Shown: positions 16,696 through 24,739 of the stretch, piece by piece
Layout of the letters: each line of letters starts with the position of its first letter
Position numbering within the stretch: position 1 is the first letter of the stretch
Assembly: GCA_002898555.1 (NCBI GenBank)
Contig: BEHR01000024.1
Location: forward strand, 1-55,640
Direction of reading: 5' to 3'
Source of the DNA: a bacterium HR15
Lineage (GTDB): Bacteria > Armatimonadota > Fimbriimonadia > Fimbriimonadales > GBS-DC
Length of the DNA stretch: 55,640 nt
The notes under the pieces: generated by a model
What the model was told of the DNA's origin: nothing
The model's database searches: none
What the model saw: only the letters and a program-made list of their open reading frames with translations
Translations under genes and position numbers: made by a program

Positions 16696-16721
16696 GCAAG
16701 CCCAAGCCGGCAAGGGCTTGC
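16696..16721 (+). promoter_or_regulatory. 8-bp stem hairpin before the oxidoreductase start
   Basis: GCAAGCCC (16696-16703) and GGGCTTGC (16714-16721) can pair around a 10-base loop, 15 bases before ATG 16737, near the weak ribosome site AAGGA. It may be an operator or a translational element. Confidence 0.35.
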
Positions 16722-16736
16722 TTTGCAGGCAAGGAT

Positions 16737-17834
16737 ATGGAACGTTTGGGCGTCGGAATTATTGGGGCAGGCGGCATCGCAGGGGCACATGCAAAAGCGT
16801 ACGCGCAGCTCGCGCCCGCTGTGGAACTCATGGGCGTGGCGGATATTGACGAGGATCGGGCGCGAGCATTTGCGGCGCGTCATCAAGTGCCCTTCTGGAC
16901 CACGGAGGCAGAGGAGCTGCTCCGCCACGACGAGATTCAGCTTGTCAGTATTTGCACCCCGCACCACCTGCACGCGCCGCTCGCCATCGCCGCGATGGAA
17001 GCAGGTAAGCATGTGCTGGTGGAGAAACCGATGGCGGTTAGCTTGGAGGAAGCCGACGCGATGATTGCGACTGCCCAGCGTACCAAACGGCGGCTGGGGG
17101 CGATTTTCCAGCTACGCTACGAAGCCGATACACGCCGCGCCCAGCTGGTGCTGGAGCGAGGGCTAATCGGTTCACCTTTCTACGCGGAGGTCAGCTGCCT
17201 CTGGTGGCGACGCCCCGTCTACTACGAGGTCAGCTGGCGCGGACGCTGGTCCACCGAAGGGGGCGGCGCGGTGATCAATCAGGCGTCGCACCATGTCGAT
17301 ATGCTGGTGCACCTGCTGGGACTGCCACGCACCGTGCAGGCGACCATCGACACCGTTGCCCACGAGATCGAAGTGGAGGACTGGTGCATGGCGAGCCTGC
17401 ACTGGGACAATCCCCCCATGCACGCCAGCTTCTGTGCCTCCACCGCGGCGGAGCTGGAAACAGATGTCAGTCGCATGATCATTTTAGGCACGCACGGCAG
17501 CATTCAGATGTTCCCCTTCCGACCGTACTCCCGCTATGAGGAGCGGTTGACCGAGATTGCTGAAGCATGTCGCGAGGTGGAGGAGCCACCCTATCCAGGG
17601 CACTCTGCCCAGATTCACGACTTCGTGCGATGTGTGCGCGAAGGGTGTCCGCCTCCGGTGGACGGCGTGGAGGGACGCCGCTCGCTGGAGCTGATTACCG
17701 CCATCTACCAGTCAGCGTTCACCGGCGAACCGGTGCAGCTGCCTCTAACAGCTGCAGACCCCTGCTACACCACGGCAGGCAAACTGGAGATGGCACGCGC
17801 TTATATCGCACGCCGAGCGGAGCGAACATCGTAG
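16737..17834 (+). CDS. Gfo/Idh/MocA family NAD(P)-dependent oxidoreductase
   Basis: 365 residues. N-terminal Rossmann fold (VGIIGAGGIAGAHAKAY, 6-22), then VSICTPHHLHAPLA and the family signature GKHVLVEKPMAV with the catalytic Lys near residue 98. The C-terminal half is the sugar-oxidoreductase beta-sheet domain with GGGAVINQASHHVDMLVHLLG, containing the usual His. Members oxidise or isomerise sugars, inositols and related polyols; the substrate is not predictable. Cytoplasmic, with no signal peptide. It is followed after 38 bp by a response regulator gene, so common transcription is possible. Confidence 0.9.
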   Translation: MERLGVGIIGAGGIAGAHAKAYAQLAPAVELMGVADIDEDRARAFAARHQVPFWTTEAEELLRHDEIQLVSICTPHHLHAPLAIAAMEAGKHVLVEKPMAVSLEEADAMIATAQRTKRRLGAIFQLRYEADTRRAQLVLERGLIGSPFYAEVSCLWWRRPVYYEVSWRGRWSTEGGGAVINQASHHVDMLVHLLGLPRTVQATIDTVAHEIEVEDWCMASLHWDNPPMHASFCASTAAELETDVSRMIILGTHGSIQMFPFRPYSRYEERLTEIAEACREVEEPPYPGHSAQIHDFVRCVREGCPPPVDGVEGRRSLELITAIYQSAFTGEPVQLPLTAADPCYTTAGKLEMARAYIARRAERTS

Positions 17835-17862
17835 GGACAGACCTATGCGTCTGCCCATCTGG
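17834..17862. repeat. Copy of the GCAGAC/GTCTGC-type hairpin repeat
   Basis: GGGACAGACctatgcGTCTGCCC is a diverged copy of the element seen at 6389-6523 and 55593-55617. It lies at the stop of the oxidoreductase gene and before the regulator's ribosome site. Confidence 0.55.
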
Positions 17863-17872
17863 AGGGAGAAAA

Positions 17873-18466
17873 ATGATGGAGCCATATAAATCCCCTGTCC
17901 GGGTTGTGATTGCGGAGGACGAAGAACTTACGCGCTTAATGGTGAAGACCCAGTTGGAGCAACTGGGCTATGAGGTGGTAGGTGAAGCCGAAACGGGCGA
18001 GGACGCGGTGCGAATCGCGATTCAGACGCAGCCGGATGTGGTGATTATGGACATTCGCATGCCGCTGATGGACGGCATCGAGGCGGCACGCCAGATCGTG
18101 CAGCAACATCCCTGCGCCATCGTGTTCCTCACCGCCTATGCCGAAGAGGAGCTGGTCAATCGAGCGACGGCTGCGGGTGCCTACGCCTACCTGCTGAAAC
18201 CGTTCCGCAAGCAGGAACTCGCGCCCACCATCAATGTCGCACTCGCCCGCTTCCGTGAAATGCAAAGCAAGGATCGGGAGGTGCATGAACTGAGGGAGGC
18301 GCTGGAAACGCGCAAACTCATCGAACGCGCCAAAGGCATCCTCATGGATCGGCTGGGGCTGAGCGAAGCCGAAGCATTTCGCCGCATCCACTTCATGGCG
18401 CGTAATCAGAACAAAACGATGAAGGAGATTGCCCAAAGCATCATCACCGCAGCGGAGATCTTGTAG
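17873..18466 (+). CDS. Response regulator with ANTAR RNA-binding output domain
   Basis: 197 residues from ATG 17873 behind GGAGGGAG. Residues 10-125 form a receiver domain: acidic pair EDE (15-17), phosphoacceptor Asp60 in VVIMDIRMP, Thr/Ala in LTAYAEE, and Lys in LLKPF. A short coiled linker follows (about 130-150). The last 55 residues are an ANTAR domain (LIERAKGILMDRLGLSEAEAFRRIHFMA). ANTAR proteins bind paired hexanucleotide loops in RNA and prevent transcription termination, as in AmiR and EutV. No histidine kinase gene or obvious ANTAR-target RNA is adjacent. The receiver is intact, so control by phosphorylation is expected. Confidence 0.93.
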   Translation: MMEPYKSPVRVVIAEDEELTRLMVKTQLEQLGYEVVGEAETGEDAVRIAIQTQPDVVIMDIRMPLMDGIEAARQIVQQHPCAIVFLTAYAEEELVNRATAAGAYAYLLKPFRKQELAPTINVALARFREMQSKDREVHELREALETRKLIERAKGILMDRLGLSEAEAFRRIHFMARNQNKTMKEIAQSIITAAEIL

Positions 18467-18503
18467 AGGTAGGCTTTGTGCCCACCCTAACCGTGAGGAA
18501 AGC

Positions 18504-19127
18504 GTGATCCCGTGGGTGTTGGCGTCGGAGTCGCCAAGGCGGCAGGTGCTGTTGCGCCTGCTGGGGCAGCCATTTGAGATTCATCCTGCGTGTATCGAGG
18601 AGCGGCTACCCCCATTTACGGCTGCTCCGTCCCGCCTCGCCAAGCAACTGGCGCGCGCCAAAGCCGAAACCATCGCGCCCGCCTATGCTGATGCACTTAT
18701 CATCGCGGCAGATACCCTCGTGGTGCTGAACAAGCAGGTGCTGGGCAAGCCGGAAACCATCGAAGAAGCTCGCCAGATGTTGCGCCTGCTTTCGGGCAAA
18801 ACGCATACCGTCATCACCGCGCTGTGCCTGCTGCTGCGTCAAGGCGGAACGACACACCGAATAACCCTCGATGCCCCGCGCACGCACGTCACCTTCCGCC
18901 CGCTAACCGACGAATGGATTGACTGGTATATTAGCACAGGCGAGCCGTTCGACAAAGCAGGCGCGTATGGCATTCAGGAGTACGGTGCGCTGCTGGTGGA
19001 GCGCGTGCAGGGCGACTACTTTAATGTGGTTGGCTTACCCCTACCAACCCTCGTGCGCCGGCTGGAAGAGTTGATCGGCTGGAGACCGTACACCGTCACC
19101 ACCACTTGCTGTACTTCCGATACCTGA
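18504..19127 (+). CDS. maf: Maf-family nucleoside triphosphate pyrophosphatase
   Basis: 207 residues from GTG 18504, with GAGGAA five bases upstream; the longer frame to 18429 overlaps the previous gene and lacks a site. It hydrolyses dTTP/UTP or modified nucleotides to monophosphates. Motifs: VLASESPRRQVLL at the N-terminus, IIAADTLVVLNKQVLGKPE (catalytic Asp) and GEPFDKAGAYGIQEYGALLVERVQGDYFNVVGLPL. The DKAGAYGIQ form suggests the dTTP/UTP subgroup. Confidence 0.93.
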   Translation: MIPWVLASESPRRQVLLRLLGQPFEIHPACIEERLPPFTAAPSRLAKQLARAKAETIAPAYADALIIAADTLVVLNKQVLGKPETIEEARQMLRLLSGKTHTVITALCLLLRQGGTTHRITLDAPRTHVTFRPLTDEWIDWYISTGEPFDKAGAYGIQEYGALLVERVQGDYFNVVGLPLPTLVRRLEELIGWRPYTVTTTCCTSDT

Positions 19128-19181
19128 CCCCCACTTATTCTATTCCAATCGCCACAAGCAACAAGCATGACCGCTTGATTA

Positions 19182-19215
19182 CCCACAAGGTCAGCATCAC
19201 AAGCTACCTTGTGGG
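19182..19215 (+). promoter_or_regulatory. Strong inverted repeat upstream of uvrB
   Basis: CCCACAAGGT (19182-19191) and ACCTTGTGGG (19206-19215) are perfectly complementary, and inner AGC/GCT can extend the stem. No T-run follows, so it is a weak terminator candidate for maf or an operator for uvrB, 57 bp from its ATG. Confidence 0.5.
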
Positions 19216-19242
19216 CTTAATCCAGTTAGACCCCGCACGATC

Positions 19243-19257
19243 CCCGCTTAAAGCGGG
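19243..19257 (+). promoter_or_regulatory. 15-bp palindrome in the uvrB promoter region
   Basis: CCCGCTTAAAGCGGG has 7-bp perfect arms around one base and ends 15 bp before the uvrB start. It is a candidate repressor site, for instance for a LexA-like SOS repressor of a lineage-specific type. It matches neither the E. coli nor the B. subtilis LexA box. Confidence 0.4.
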
Positions 19258-19272
19258 TAAACTCATCATGAG

Positions 19273-21252
19273 ATGTTCAAGCTCAATTCGGAATTCACTC
19301 CGCGTGGGGATCAGCCCCAAGCGATTGCAAAATTAGTGGAGGGGCTGCGAAGAGGGTACGATTTTCAGACCTTGCTGGGCGCAACGGGCACGGGCAAAAC
19401 CTTCACGATGGCAGCTGTGATTGCTGAGGTGCAGCGTCCTGCATTGGTGATCGCGCATAACAAAACCCTTGCTGCCCAACTCTGTCAGGAGTTTCGTGCC
19501 TTCTTCCCAGAAAATGCTGTGCAATATTTCATTAGTTACTATGACTACTATCAACCAGAAGCTTATATCCCTCAAACTGATACCTACATCGAGAAGACGG
19601 CTTCGATTAATGATGAGATTGACCGCTTGCGCCATGCCGCTACACAAGCTGTATTGGAGCGCCGTGATGTGATTGTTGTTGCCAGTGTCTCTTGTATTTA
19701 CGGCTTGGGTTCACCTCAGGAGTATATACGCAGCATCGTCACGGTCAAGCGAGGCGACCTGTTGGACCCACGCGAACTGGCGATGCGCTTAGTGGAGCTG
19801 CAGTATGTGCGCTCCGATATGGTGCTGGGGCGCGGCACTTTCCGCATTCGGGGCGATGTGATTGATGTGCAGCCAGCCGATGAGGAGTTAGTGACTCGTA
19901 TCGAGCTGTTTGGTGATGAGGTGGAGCGCATCTATGAATACGACCCACTCAAAGGCGAGATTGTCGCGGAGTTAGAGCGCGCGACTTTCTTTCCCGCCAC
20001 GCACTATGTTACCCCTTGGGATCGCTTGGACAGCATTATTGAGCAGATTCGCGAGGAGCTGGAGCACCAGGTGCGCTATTTCGAGTCGCAAGGACGGCTA
20101 TTGGAGGCGCAACGCATCCGCCAACGCACCGAGATGGACATCGAAATGATGCGTGAGCTGGGCTACTGCAACGGTATCGAGAACTACTCGCGCTATTTCG
20201 ATGGACGCAAGCCGGGCGAGCCACCCTATACACTATTGGACTACTTCCCCGACGATTTCATCGTGTTCATTGATGAATCACATCAAACTGTGCCACAACT
20301 ACGGGGCATGTACAATGGCGACTTGCAACGCAAGAAGACACTGGTTGAGTATGGCTTTCGGTTGCCTTCCGCAATGGACAATCGCCCGTTGCGCTTCGAG
20401 GAGTTTCTGGCGCGTGTTAGGCAAGTCATTTTCGTCTCTGCAACGCCCGGACCCTTTGAGCGGCAGGTCAGTAAGCAGATTGTGGAACAGATTATACGCC
20501 CAACGGGTCTGGTGGATCCAGAAATCATTGTGCGCCCCACCGCAGGACAGGTTGACAACCTGGTCGCGGAAATACGGCGGCGCATTGAACGCAACGAGCG
20601 GGTGTTGGTAACGACGCTGACCAAAAAGATGGCGGAGGATCTGGCCGAGTATCTTCAAGAGTTAGGGATTCGGGTGCAATACCTGCACTCCGATGTACAG
20701 ACGCTGGAGCGCGCCGAGATTCTGCGGGACCTACGATTGGGTATCTACGATGTGGTGGTAGGAGTGAACCTGCTGCGCGAGGGACTTGACTTGCCCGAGG
20801 TTTCGCTGGTGGCAGTGTTGGATGCAGATAAGGAGGGGTTTCTCCGTTCGGAAACCTCGCTCATTCAGACCATTGGGCGCGCTGCTCGCAACAAGTTTGG
20901 GCAAGTTATCCTTTATGCCGATCGTATCACAGGTTCGATGCAGCGTGCTATCGACGAGACGAACCGCCGTCGTCAGATCCAGATGGAGTATAATCGCCAG
21001 CATGGCATCGAGCCAGAAACTGTATACAAAGAAGTGCGTGAAACGGTGCGTGCCTACAGGGTGGCAGAAGAGCGTGAAACCTATCGGATCGTGGATACCG
21101 ACCGTGTGGCTTTTGAGGATTTGCCCTTGGTTATTAACAAACTGGAGCAGGAGATGCATGAGGCGGCAAAAGCGTTGGAGTTCGAGCGCGCGGCGATTTT
21201 GCGCGATGAGATTTTGCGGTTACGCAGGATTCTGGAACAGGCGCGCGTATAG
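19273..21252 (+). CDS. uvrB: Excinuclease ABC subunit B
   Basis: 659 residues, full length. UvrB receives DNA damage from UvrA, verifies it with a beta-hairpin and recruits UvrC. Walker A is GATGTGKTF (about 36-44). The damage hairpin region is [20 protein letters not shown]. The helicase box IDESH is present, then [19 protein letters not shown] and QTIGRAARN. The C-terminal UVR motif ([20 protein letters not shown]) binds UvrC. The start at 19273 has only a weak ribosome site. Two inverted repeats upstream may be control sites. uvrA and uvrC are not in the window. Confidence 0.98.
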   Translation: MFKLNSEFTPRGDQPQAIAKLVEGLRRGYDFQTLLGATGTGKTFTMAAVIAEVQRPALVIAHNKTLAAQLCQEFRAFFPENAVQYFISYYDYYQPEAYIPQTDTYIEKTASINDEIDRLRHAATQAVLERRDVIVVASVSCIYGLGSPQEYIRSIVTVKRGDLLDPRELAMRLVELQYVRSDMVLGRGTFRIRGDVIDVQPADEELVTRIELFGDEVERIYEYDPLKGEIVAELERATFFPATHYVTPWDRLDSIIEQIREELEHQVRYFESQGRLLEAQRIRQRTEMDIEMMRELGYCNGIENYSRYFDGRKPGEPPYTLLDYFPDDFIVFIDESHQTVPQLRGMYNGDLQRKKTLVEYGFRLPSAMDNRPLRFEEFLARVRQVIFVSATPGPFERQVSKQIVEQIIRPTGLVDPEIIVRPTAGQVDNLVAEIRRRIERNERVLVTTLTKKMAEDLAEYLQELGIRVQYLHSDVQTLERAEILRDLRLGIYDVVVGVNLLREGLDLPEVSLVAVLDADKEGFLRSETSLIQTIGRAARNKFGQVILYADRITGSMQRAIDETNRRRQIQMEYNRQHGIEPETVYKEVRETVRAYRVAEERETYRIVDTDRVAFEDLPLVINKLEQEMHEAAKALEFERAAILRDEILRLRRILEQARV

Positions 21253-21267
21253 ACTCCAGAAAATGGC

Positions 21268-21290
21268 TCTCCGTACCGAAAATACGGGGA
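21268..21290 (+). terminator. Weak hairpin after uvrB
   Basis: TCTCCGTA (21268-21275) pairs with TACGGGGA (21283-21290) with one G-U pair and a 7-base loop. There is no T-run, so termination is uncertain. Confidence 0.3.
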
Positions 21291-21291
21291 C

Positions 21292-21319
21292 TCAAGATCT
21301 GGAAGACAGTTGCCGATAA
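21292..21319 (+). promoter_or_regulatory. Sigma-28 (FliA)-like promoter of flgM
   Basis: GCCGATAA at 21312-21319 is identical to the FliA -10 consensus. Twelve bases upstream TCAAGATC (21292-21299) matches five of eight positions of the -35 consensus TAAAGTTT, the usual spacer being 11. The predicted start near 21326 is just before the riboswitch. Placement before flgM, an anti-sigma-28 gene, supports the call. Confidence 0.6.
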
Positions 21320-21337
21320 TAGAAAGCGAAGTAAGCC

Positions 21338-21429
21338 GAGGCAGAAAAGGGCAAACCTGCAGCGATGCAGGGGCGCAAAGCCTATGGGTCTGCCATGCAA
21401 GCGGCAGATAGCCAGGCTGCCTGTCTCCG
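21338..21429 (+). ncRNA. Cyclic di-GMP-I (GEMM-I) riboswitch
   Basis: The conserved nucleotides of the class I c-di-GMP aptamer are present in order: GGGCAAACC (21349-21357), a stem CCTGCA/TGCAGG capped by the GNRA loop GCGA, then GGCGCAAAGCC (21372-21382), a second arm TCTGCC/GGCAGA, and TAGCCAGGCTGCC closing the structure. The aptamer's 3' strand CTGCCT (21417-21422) is complementary to AGGCAG (21459-21464) in the flgM ribosome site, so ligand binding may release that site. A further hairpin CTTGCTGA/TCAGCAAG (21431-21452) lies between. Identity of the aptamer is strong; direction of control is inference. Confidence 0.92.
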
Positions 21430-21469
21430 GCTTGCTGAGTACAATCAGCAAGATGAGGAGGCAGAAGCA

Positions 21470-21757
21470 ATGCAAATCTCGTTAGAAGAGGTACGCAAGG
21501 TGGTGGCGGCGTATCATCAAAGCCGTCAAGCAGCAACTCCACCCCTGGAACCTGTGCCTGAAGCGGTCCAGGTGTCTGAGGAGGAGAACCTTCGGCTTGC
21601 TCAGGAGATCGCTCGGGAGCTGAGCGCAACACCCGACATTCGAACAGAGCGCGTCGCGGAATTGAAGCGATGCTTTGACATGGGCGAATACTCTATCTCA
21701 GCTGAGATGGTTACCAGCGCAATTATTCGTCGCATGCTGGCGGACCGCATCCGATAA
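21470..21757 (+). CDS. flgM: FlgM-like anti-sigma-28 factor
   Basis: 95 residues from ATG 21470 with GAGGAGG seven bases upstream; a longer frame starts inside the riboswitch and is rejected. The C-terminal 45 residues match FlgM: DIRTERVAELKRCFDMGEYS followed by ISAEMVTSAIIRRMLADRI. FlgM binds the flagellar sigma factor FliA and holds it off RNA polymerase until the hook is complete. The N-terminal half is variable and Pro/Glu-rich, as expected for a partly disordered secreted factor. No other flagellar gene adjoins it; fliL is about 20 kb away. A sigma-28-like promoter and c-di-GMP riboswitch precede it, and a terminator follows. Confidence 0.82.
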   Translation: MQISLEEVRKVVAAYHQSRQAATPPLEPVPEAVQVSEEENLRLAQEIARELSATPDIRTERVAELKRCFDMGEYSISAEMVTSAIIRRMLADRIR

Positions 21758-21762
21758 CCACC

Positions 21763-21796
21763 GGGAAAGGGGCAAATGCCCCTTTCCCGATCCATT
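21763..21796 (+). terminator. Rho-independent terminator after flgM
   Basis: GGGAAAGGGGCA (21763-21774) and TGCCCCTTTCCC (21777-21788) form a perfect 12-bp stem, followed by a weakly T-rich tail (ATCCATTTT). It separates flgM from parA. Confidence 0.75.
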
Positions 21797-21834
21797 TTGC
21801 AGGAATTGACCCCTTCATCCCGAAATAAGCTTCC

Positions 21835-22620
21835 GTGGCAACTGCGGGCTGGCTCTTAGCGGTCGTTAATCAGAAGGGTGGCGTTGGTAAAACGACCACC
21901 GCGGTCAACTTGGCAGCGGAATTGGCAGCCCAGGGCGATGAGGTGCTGCTTGTGGACGCCGATCCCCAGGCGAACGCCACGAGTGGGTTGGGTTTCTCGC
22001 CCACTGACCTTGCGCACAACCTTTTCGAGGTCCTGCAGGATGAGTGTTCCATCGAGGAAGCCATCATCCCATCGGGGCGTGTCCATCTACATCTTATTCC
22101 CGCCAGTATTGATTTGGCAGGAATCGATCTTCTTTTTGCCACGCGTATCGCGCGCGAAACCGTGCTGCGTACTCTGCTTACACCCCTGTGTGAGCAGTAC
22201 CAGTGGATTATTATAGACACTCCTCCCTCGCTCGGAGTGCTTACCATCAATGCACTGGTGGCGGCAAACGGGCTGATTGTGCCACTGCAGTGTGAATATT
22301 ATGCTCTGGAGGGGTTATCCCGCCTGATGCAGACGATCGATTTGGTCCGTCAGCACTTGAACCCTTCACTTGAGATTTGGAAAGTGTTACTCACAATGTA
22401 CGATTCGCGCACAAAGCTTGGGGAGCAGGTAGAAGCAGAGGTGCGCAAGTTTTTTGGCGCGAAGGTAACACGCACGGTAATCCCGCGGAATGTGCGGGTT
22501 GGGGAAGCTCCCAGCTTTGGTCAGCCTGTGGTAGAATATGATCCCCGTTCACGGGGCGCAGTGGCTTATAAAGCATTTGCTCAGGAGGTGAAGGAATATG
22601 GTGCGTCGCGGTCTCGGTAA
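21835..22620 (+). CDS. parA: Chromosome partitioning ATPase ParA/Soj
   Basis: 261 residues from GTG 21835, the only start fitting the conserved N-terminus; no clear ribosome site, so it may be leaderless. ParA dimers bind DNA with ATP and are released by ParB, moving the origin region. Deviant Walker A KGGVGKTT (14-21), DADPQANAT, and Walker B-like WIIIDTPPSLGVLT are present. MinD-like membrane helices are absent. Overlaps parB by 23 bp, the usual operon. Confidence 0.97.
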   Translation: MATAGWLLAVVNQKGGVGKTTTAVNLAAELAAQGDEVLLVDADPQANATSGLGFSPTDLAHNLFEVLQDECSIEEAIIPSGRVHLHLIPASIDLAGIDLLFATRIARETVLRTLLTPLCEQYQWIIIDTPPSLGVLTINALVAANGLIVPLQCEYYALEGLSRLMQTIDLVRQHLNPSLEIWKVLLTMYDSRTKLGEQVEAEVRKFFGAKVTRTVIPRNVRVGEAPSFGQPVVEYDPRSRGAVAYKAFAQEVKEYGASRSR

Positions 22621-23470
22621 AGGCTTGAGTGCCTTATTATCGCAAAGCGAGCTGGAAAACCATATGGTGCAGGAAATTCCCATTGCTCAAATCCGTCCTA
22701 ATCCCTATCAGCCGCGGCGGGTATTTGATGAGGACTCGTTGCGCGAATTGGCGGATTCAATCCGTCAAGTAGGCTTGCTGCAACCTGTTATCGTCAGAAA
22801 GGAAGGGGCTGAAGAGTACACGCTGGTGGCTGGTGAGCGACGCTTGCGAGCCGCGCAAATGGCAGGATTGGAACGCATCCCTGCGATCGTGCGCACACCT
22901 TCCGAGCAGCAGATGCTGGAGATGGCTCTTATTGAGAACCTGCAGCGCGAGGATATTAATCCTATAGATGCCGCGTTGGCTTACAAGCATTTGATGGAGG
23001 AGTTTGGGCTAACTCAGGAACAGGTGGCGATGCGAGTCGGCAAAAGCGTGCCTGCTATCTCGAACACGCTGCGTCTGCTTCAGCTACCCGACTATATTCA
23101 GGACAGCATCAGGAATGGGTTAATCAGTGAGGGGCATGGACGCGCGCTGTTGATGGTCAAGGATCCCGTTCAACAACAGCAGTTGTGGCGACAGATTACG
23201 ACCGATGGGTTGAGTGTGCGTGCTGCGGAGTTGCGCGCCCGTGAATTGCGCTCACCTGAGCAACCTGTTCACCCAGGACCTCCCACCTATCCATTGCCTT
23301 CCTCACCCCCACCTGAGTTGAAGGCTTTAGAGCATAATCTAAGTGCTTATCTGGGTACAAAGGTGAAGGTCGTGTATATGGAAGGTGGTGCAGGACGCAT
23401 CGTGATTGAATTTTACTCGGAGGAGGAGCTTGGGCGCATTCTGGAAATGATCGCCCCAAACGGATTTTAG
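22598..23470 (+). CDS. parB: Chromosome partitioning protein ParB/Spo0J
   Basis: 290 residues starting inside the parA end. ParB binds parS, spreads as a CTP-dependent clamp and stimulates ParA. The N-terminus MVRRGLGKGLSALL is the ParA-stimulating peptide. CTP-binding signatures are PNPYQPRR and AGERRLRAA, with ENLQRED between. A helix-turn-helix follows (LTQEQVAMRVGKSVPAISN). The C-terminal dimer domain ends IVIEFYSEEELGRILEMI. A proline-rich linker is near 225-245. A parS-like inverted repeat lies at its stop codon. Confidence 0.97.
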   Translation: MVRRGLGKGLSALLSQSELENHMVQEIPIAQIRPNPYQPRRVFDEDSLRELADSIRQVGLLQPVIVRKEGAEEYTLVAGERRLRAAQMAGLERIPAIVRTPSEQQMLEMALIENLQREDINPIDAALAYKHLMEEFGLTQEQVAMRVGKSVPAISNTLRLLQLPDYIQDSIRNGLISEGHGRALLMVKDPVQQQQLWRQITTDGLSVRAAELRARELRSPEQPVHPGPPTYPLPSSPPPELKALEHNLSAYLGTKVKVVYMEGGAGRIVIEFYSEEELGRILEMIAPNGF

Positions 23471-23493
23471 GAGGTTTTCATGTGAAAACCTCC
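23470..23493. promoter_or_regulatory. 24-bp inverted repeat at the parB stop, parS-like core
   Basis: GGAGGTTTTCA and TGAAAACCTCC are perfectly complementary around TG. The centre TTTCATGTGAAA differs from the parS core TTTCACGTGAAA at one base. It also contains a start-stop pair ATGTGA after AGGAGG and a GTG at 23482 in frame with the next gene. It could be a variant parS, an operator, or a weak terminator. Confidence 0.45.
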
Positions 23494-23547
23494 TACCCAG
23501 CAGGAACATTCCAACGGAGCGCGAATCCCGCAATAAAGGAGGTTATA

Positions 23548-24738
23548 ATGGAGGCGGCTCGCCAGCAAGCGCGTGAAATGTTTCGCCAAATGCGCTTTGG
23601 GATGTTTATTCATTGGGGTATCTATTCCCTACTCGGACGTGGCGAGTGGGTTATGTACCACGAGAAGATACCCGTACAAGAGTACGAAAAGCTCATGCAA
23701 CAGTTCAACCCGGTTCACTATAACCCGCGCGAATGGGTGGCACTCGCCAAACGAGCCGGAATGCGCTACATCACCATCACTACAAAACATCACGATGGCT
23801 TCTGCATGTATGATAGTGCGTTGACCGACTACAAAATCACCAACACACCCTATAAACGGGATGTTATCGCGGAGCTGGTTCACGAATGTCGTCGACAGCG
23901 GGTGGCAATTCTCTTCTACTACTCTCCATTGGACTGGCATCACCCTGCATATAACTCGGACTGGGAGGTGTACACGCGGTACTGGCATAGGCAGGTACTG
24001 GAACTGATACGCAAGTATAAACCGATGGGAATCTGGCTCGATGGGTGTTGGCATAAACCCGATAACATCGACGCTACCTGGCGTCTAAGCGAGCTTTATC
24101 GGGAAATGCGCCGAATCGCTCCGGGCATTCTCATCGGCAATAATCACCACCAGCAGCCCTTGCCTGACGAGGACATACAAACCTTCGAGCAAGATTTGCC
24201 GGGGGAGAACACCGCAGGCTTCAATAAGGCGATCCCTGCCGGTGGCGCGCTCTATGAAACCTGCATGACCATCAATAATAGCTGGGGCTACAATGCGCAG
24301 GATCACAATCACAAATCCCCGGAACGCATTGTCCGCTTGCTTGCCGAGTGCGCTGGACGAGATGCTAATTTTCTCCTGAATGTGGGACCCAAACCCGACG
24401 GCACAATCCAATCCGAACATGTAGAGCGTTTGGAGGCAGTGGGACATTGGCTGCAGAAAAATGGCAAAGCGATCTATGGCACCCGGGGACAGGTCTTCCA
24501 CGCACCCCCATGGGGAACTGCCACTCGAACAGCAAAATCCATCTACCTCCACATATGGAACCCACCCGAAGAACCCTATTTAACCTTACAAATGCCCACC
24601 GTTCGTGTCAAACAAGCGCGTTTGCTCTCAACAGGCGAAGCAGTTAAGGTTCAACAGCAAGAAGAATATGTACTTGTTTCTATTCCCCATCCATTGCCCG
24701 ATACCGCCGATACCGTTATAGAGATGGAGGTCGCCTGA
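23548..24738 (+). CDS. GH29 alpha-L-fucosidase, cytoplasmic
   Basis: 396 residues from ATG 23548, five bases after AAGGAGG; a GTG at 23482 is also well placed but adds 22 residues the family lacks. It removes terminal alpha-L-fucose by a retaining mechanism. FGMFIHWGIYSLLGRGEWVM opens the barrel, with TTKHHDGFCMYDS and the nucleophile Asp in GIWLDGCW near residue 165. The C-terminus is a short beta-domain. No signal peptide, so it probably acts on imported oligosaccharides. The isochorismatase-like gene begins 1 bp after its stop. Three Gfo/Idh/MocA oxidoreductases in the window also suggest sugar use. Confidence 0.9.
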   Translation: MEAARQQAREMFRQMRFGMFIHWGIYSLLGRGEWVMYHEKIPVQEYEKLMQQFNPVHYNPREWVALAKRAGMRYITITTKHHDGFCMYDSALTDYKITNTPYKRDVIAELVHECRRQRVAILFYYSPLDWHHPAYNSDWEVYTRYWHRQVLELIRKYKPMGIWLDGCWHKPDNIDATWRLSELYREMRRIAPGILIGNNHHQQPLPDEDIQTFEQDLPGENTAGFNKAIPAGGALYETCMTINNSWGYNAQDHNHKSPERIVRLLAECAGRDANFLLNVGPKPDGTIQSEHVERLEAVGHWLQKNGKAIYGTRGQVFHAPPWGTATRTAKSIYLHIWNPPEEPYLTLQMPTVRVKQARLLSTGEAVKVQQQEEYVLVSIPHPLPDTADTVIEMEVA

Positions 24739-24739
24739 A

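Noticed and set aside
17567-17872. Long upstream extension of the ANTAR regulator frame.
   Set aside because: It overlaps the conserved oxidoreductase in another frame; ATG 17873 has a strong ribosome site and begins just before the receiver domain.
23482-23547. GTG 23482 as fucosidase start, with AGGAGG seven bases upstream.
   Set aside because: The site is good, but ATG 23548 has an equally good one and fits the family's N-terminus; the extra 22 residues look random. Kept as an alternative.
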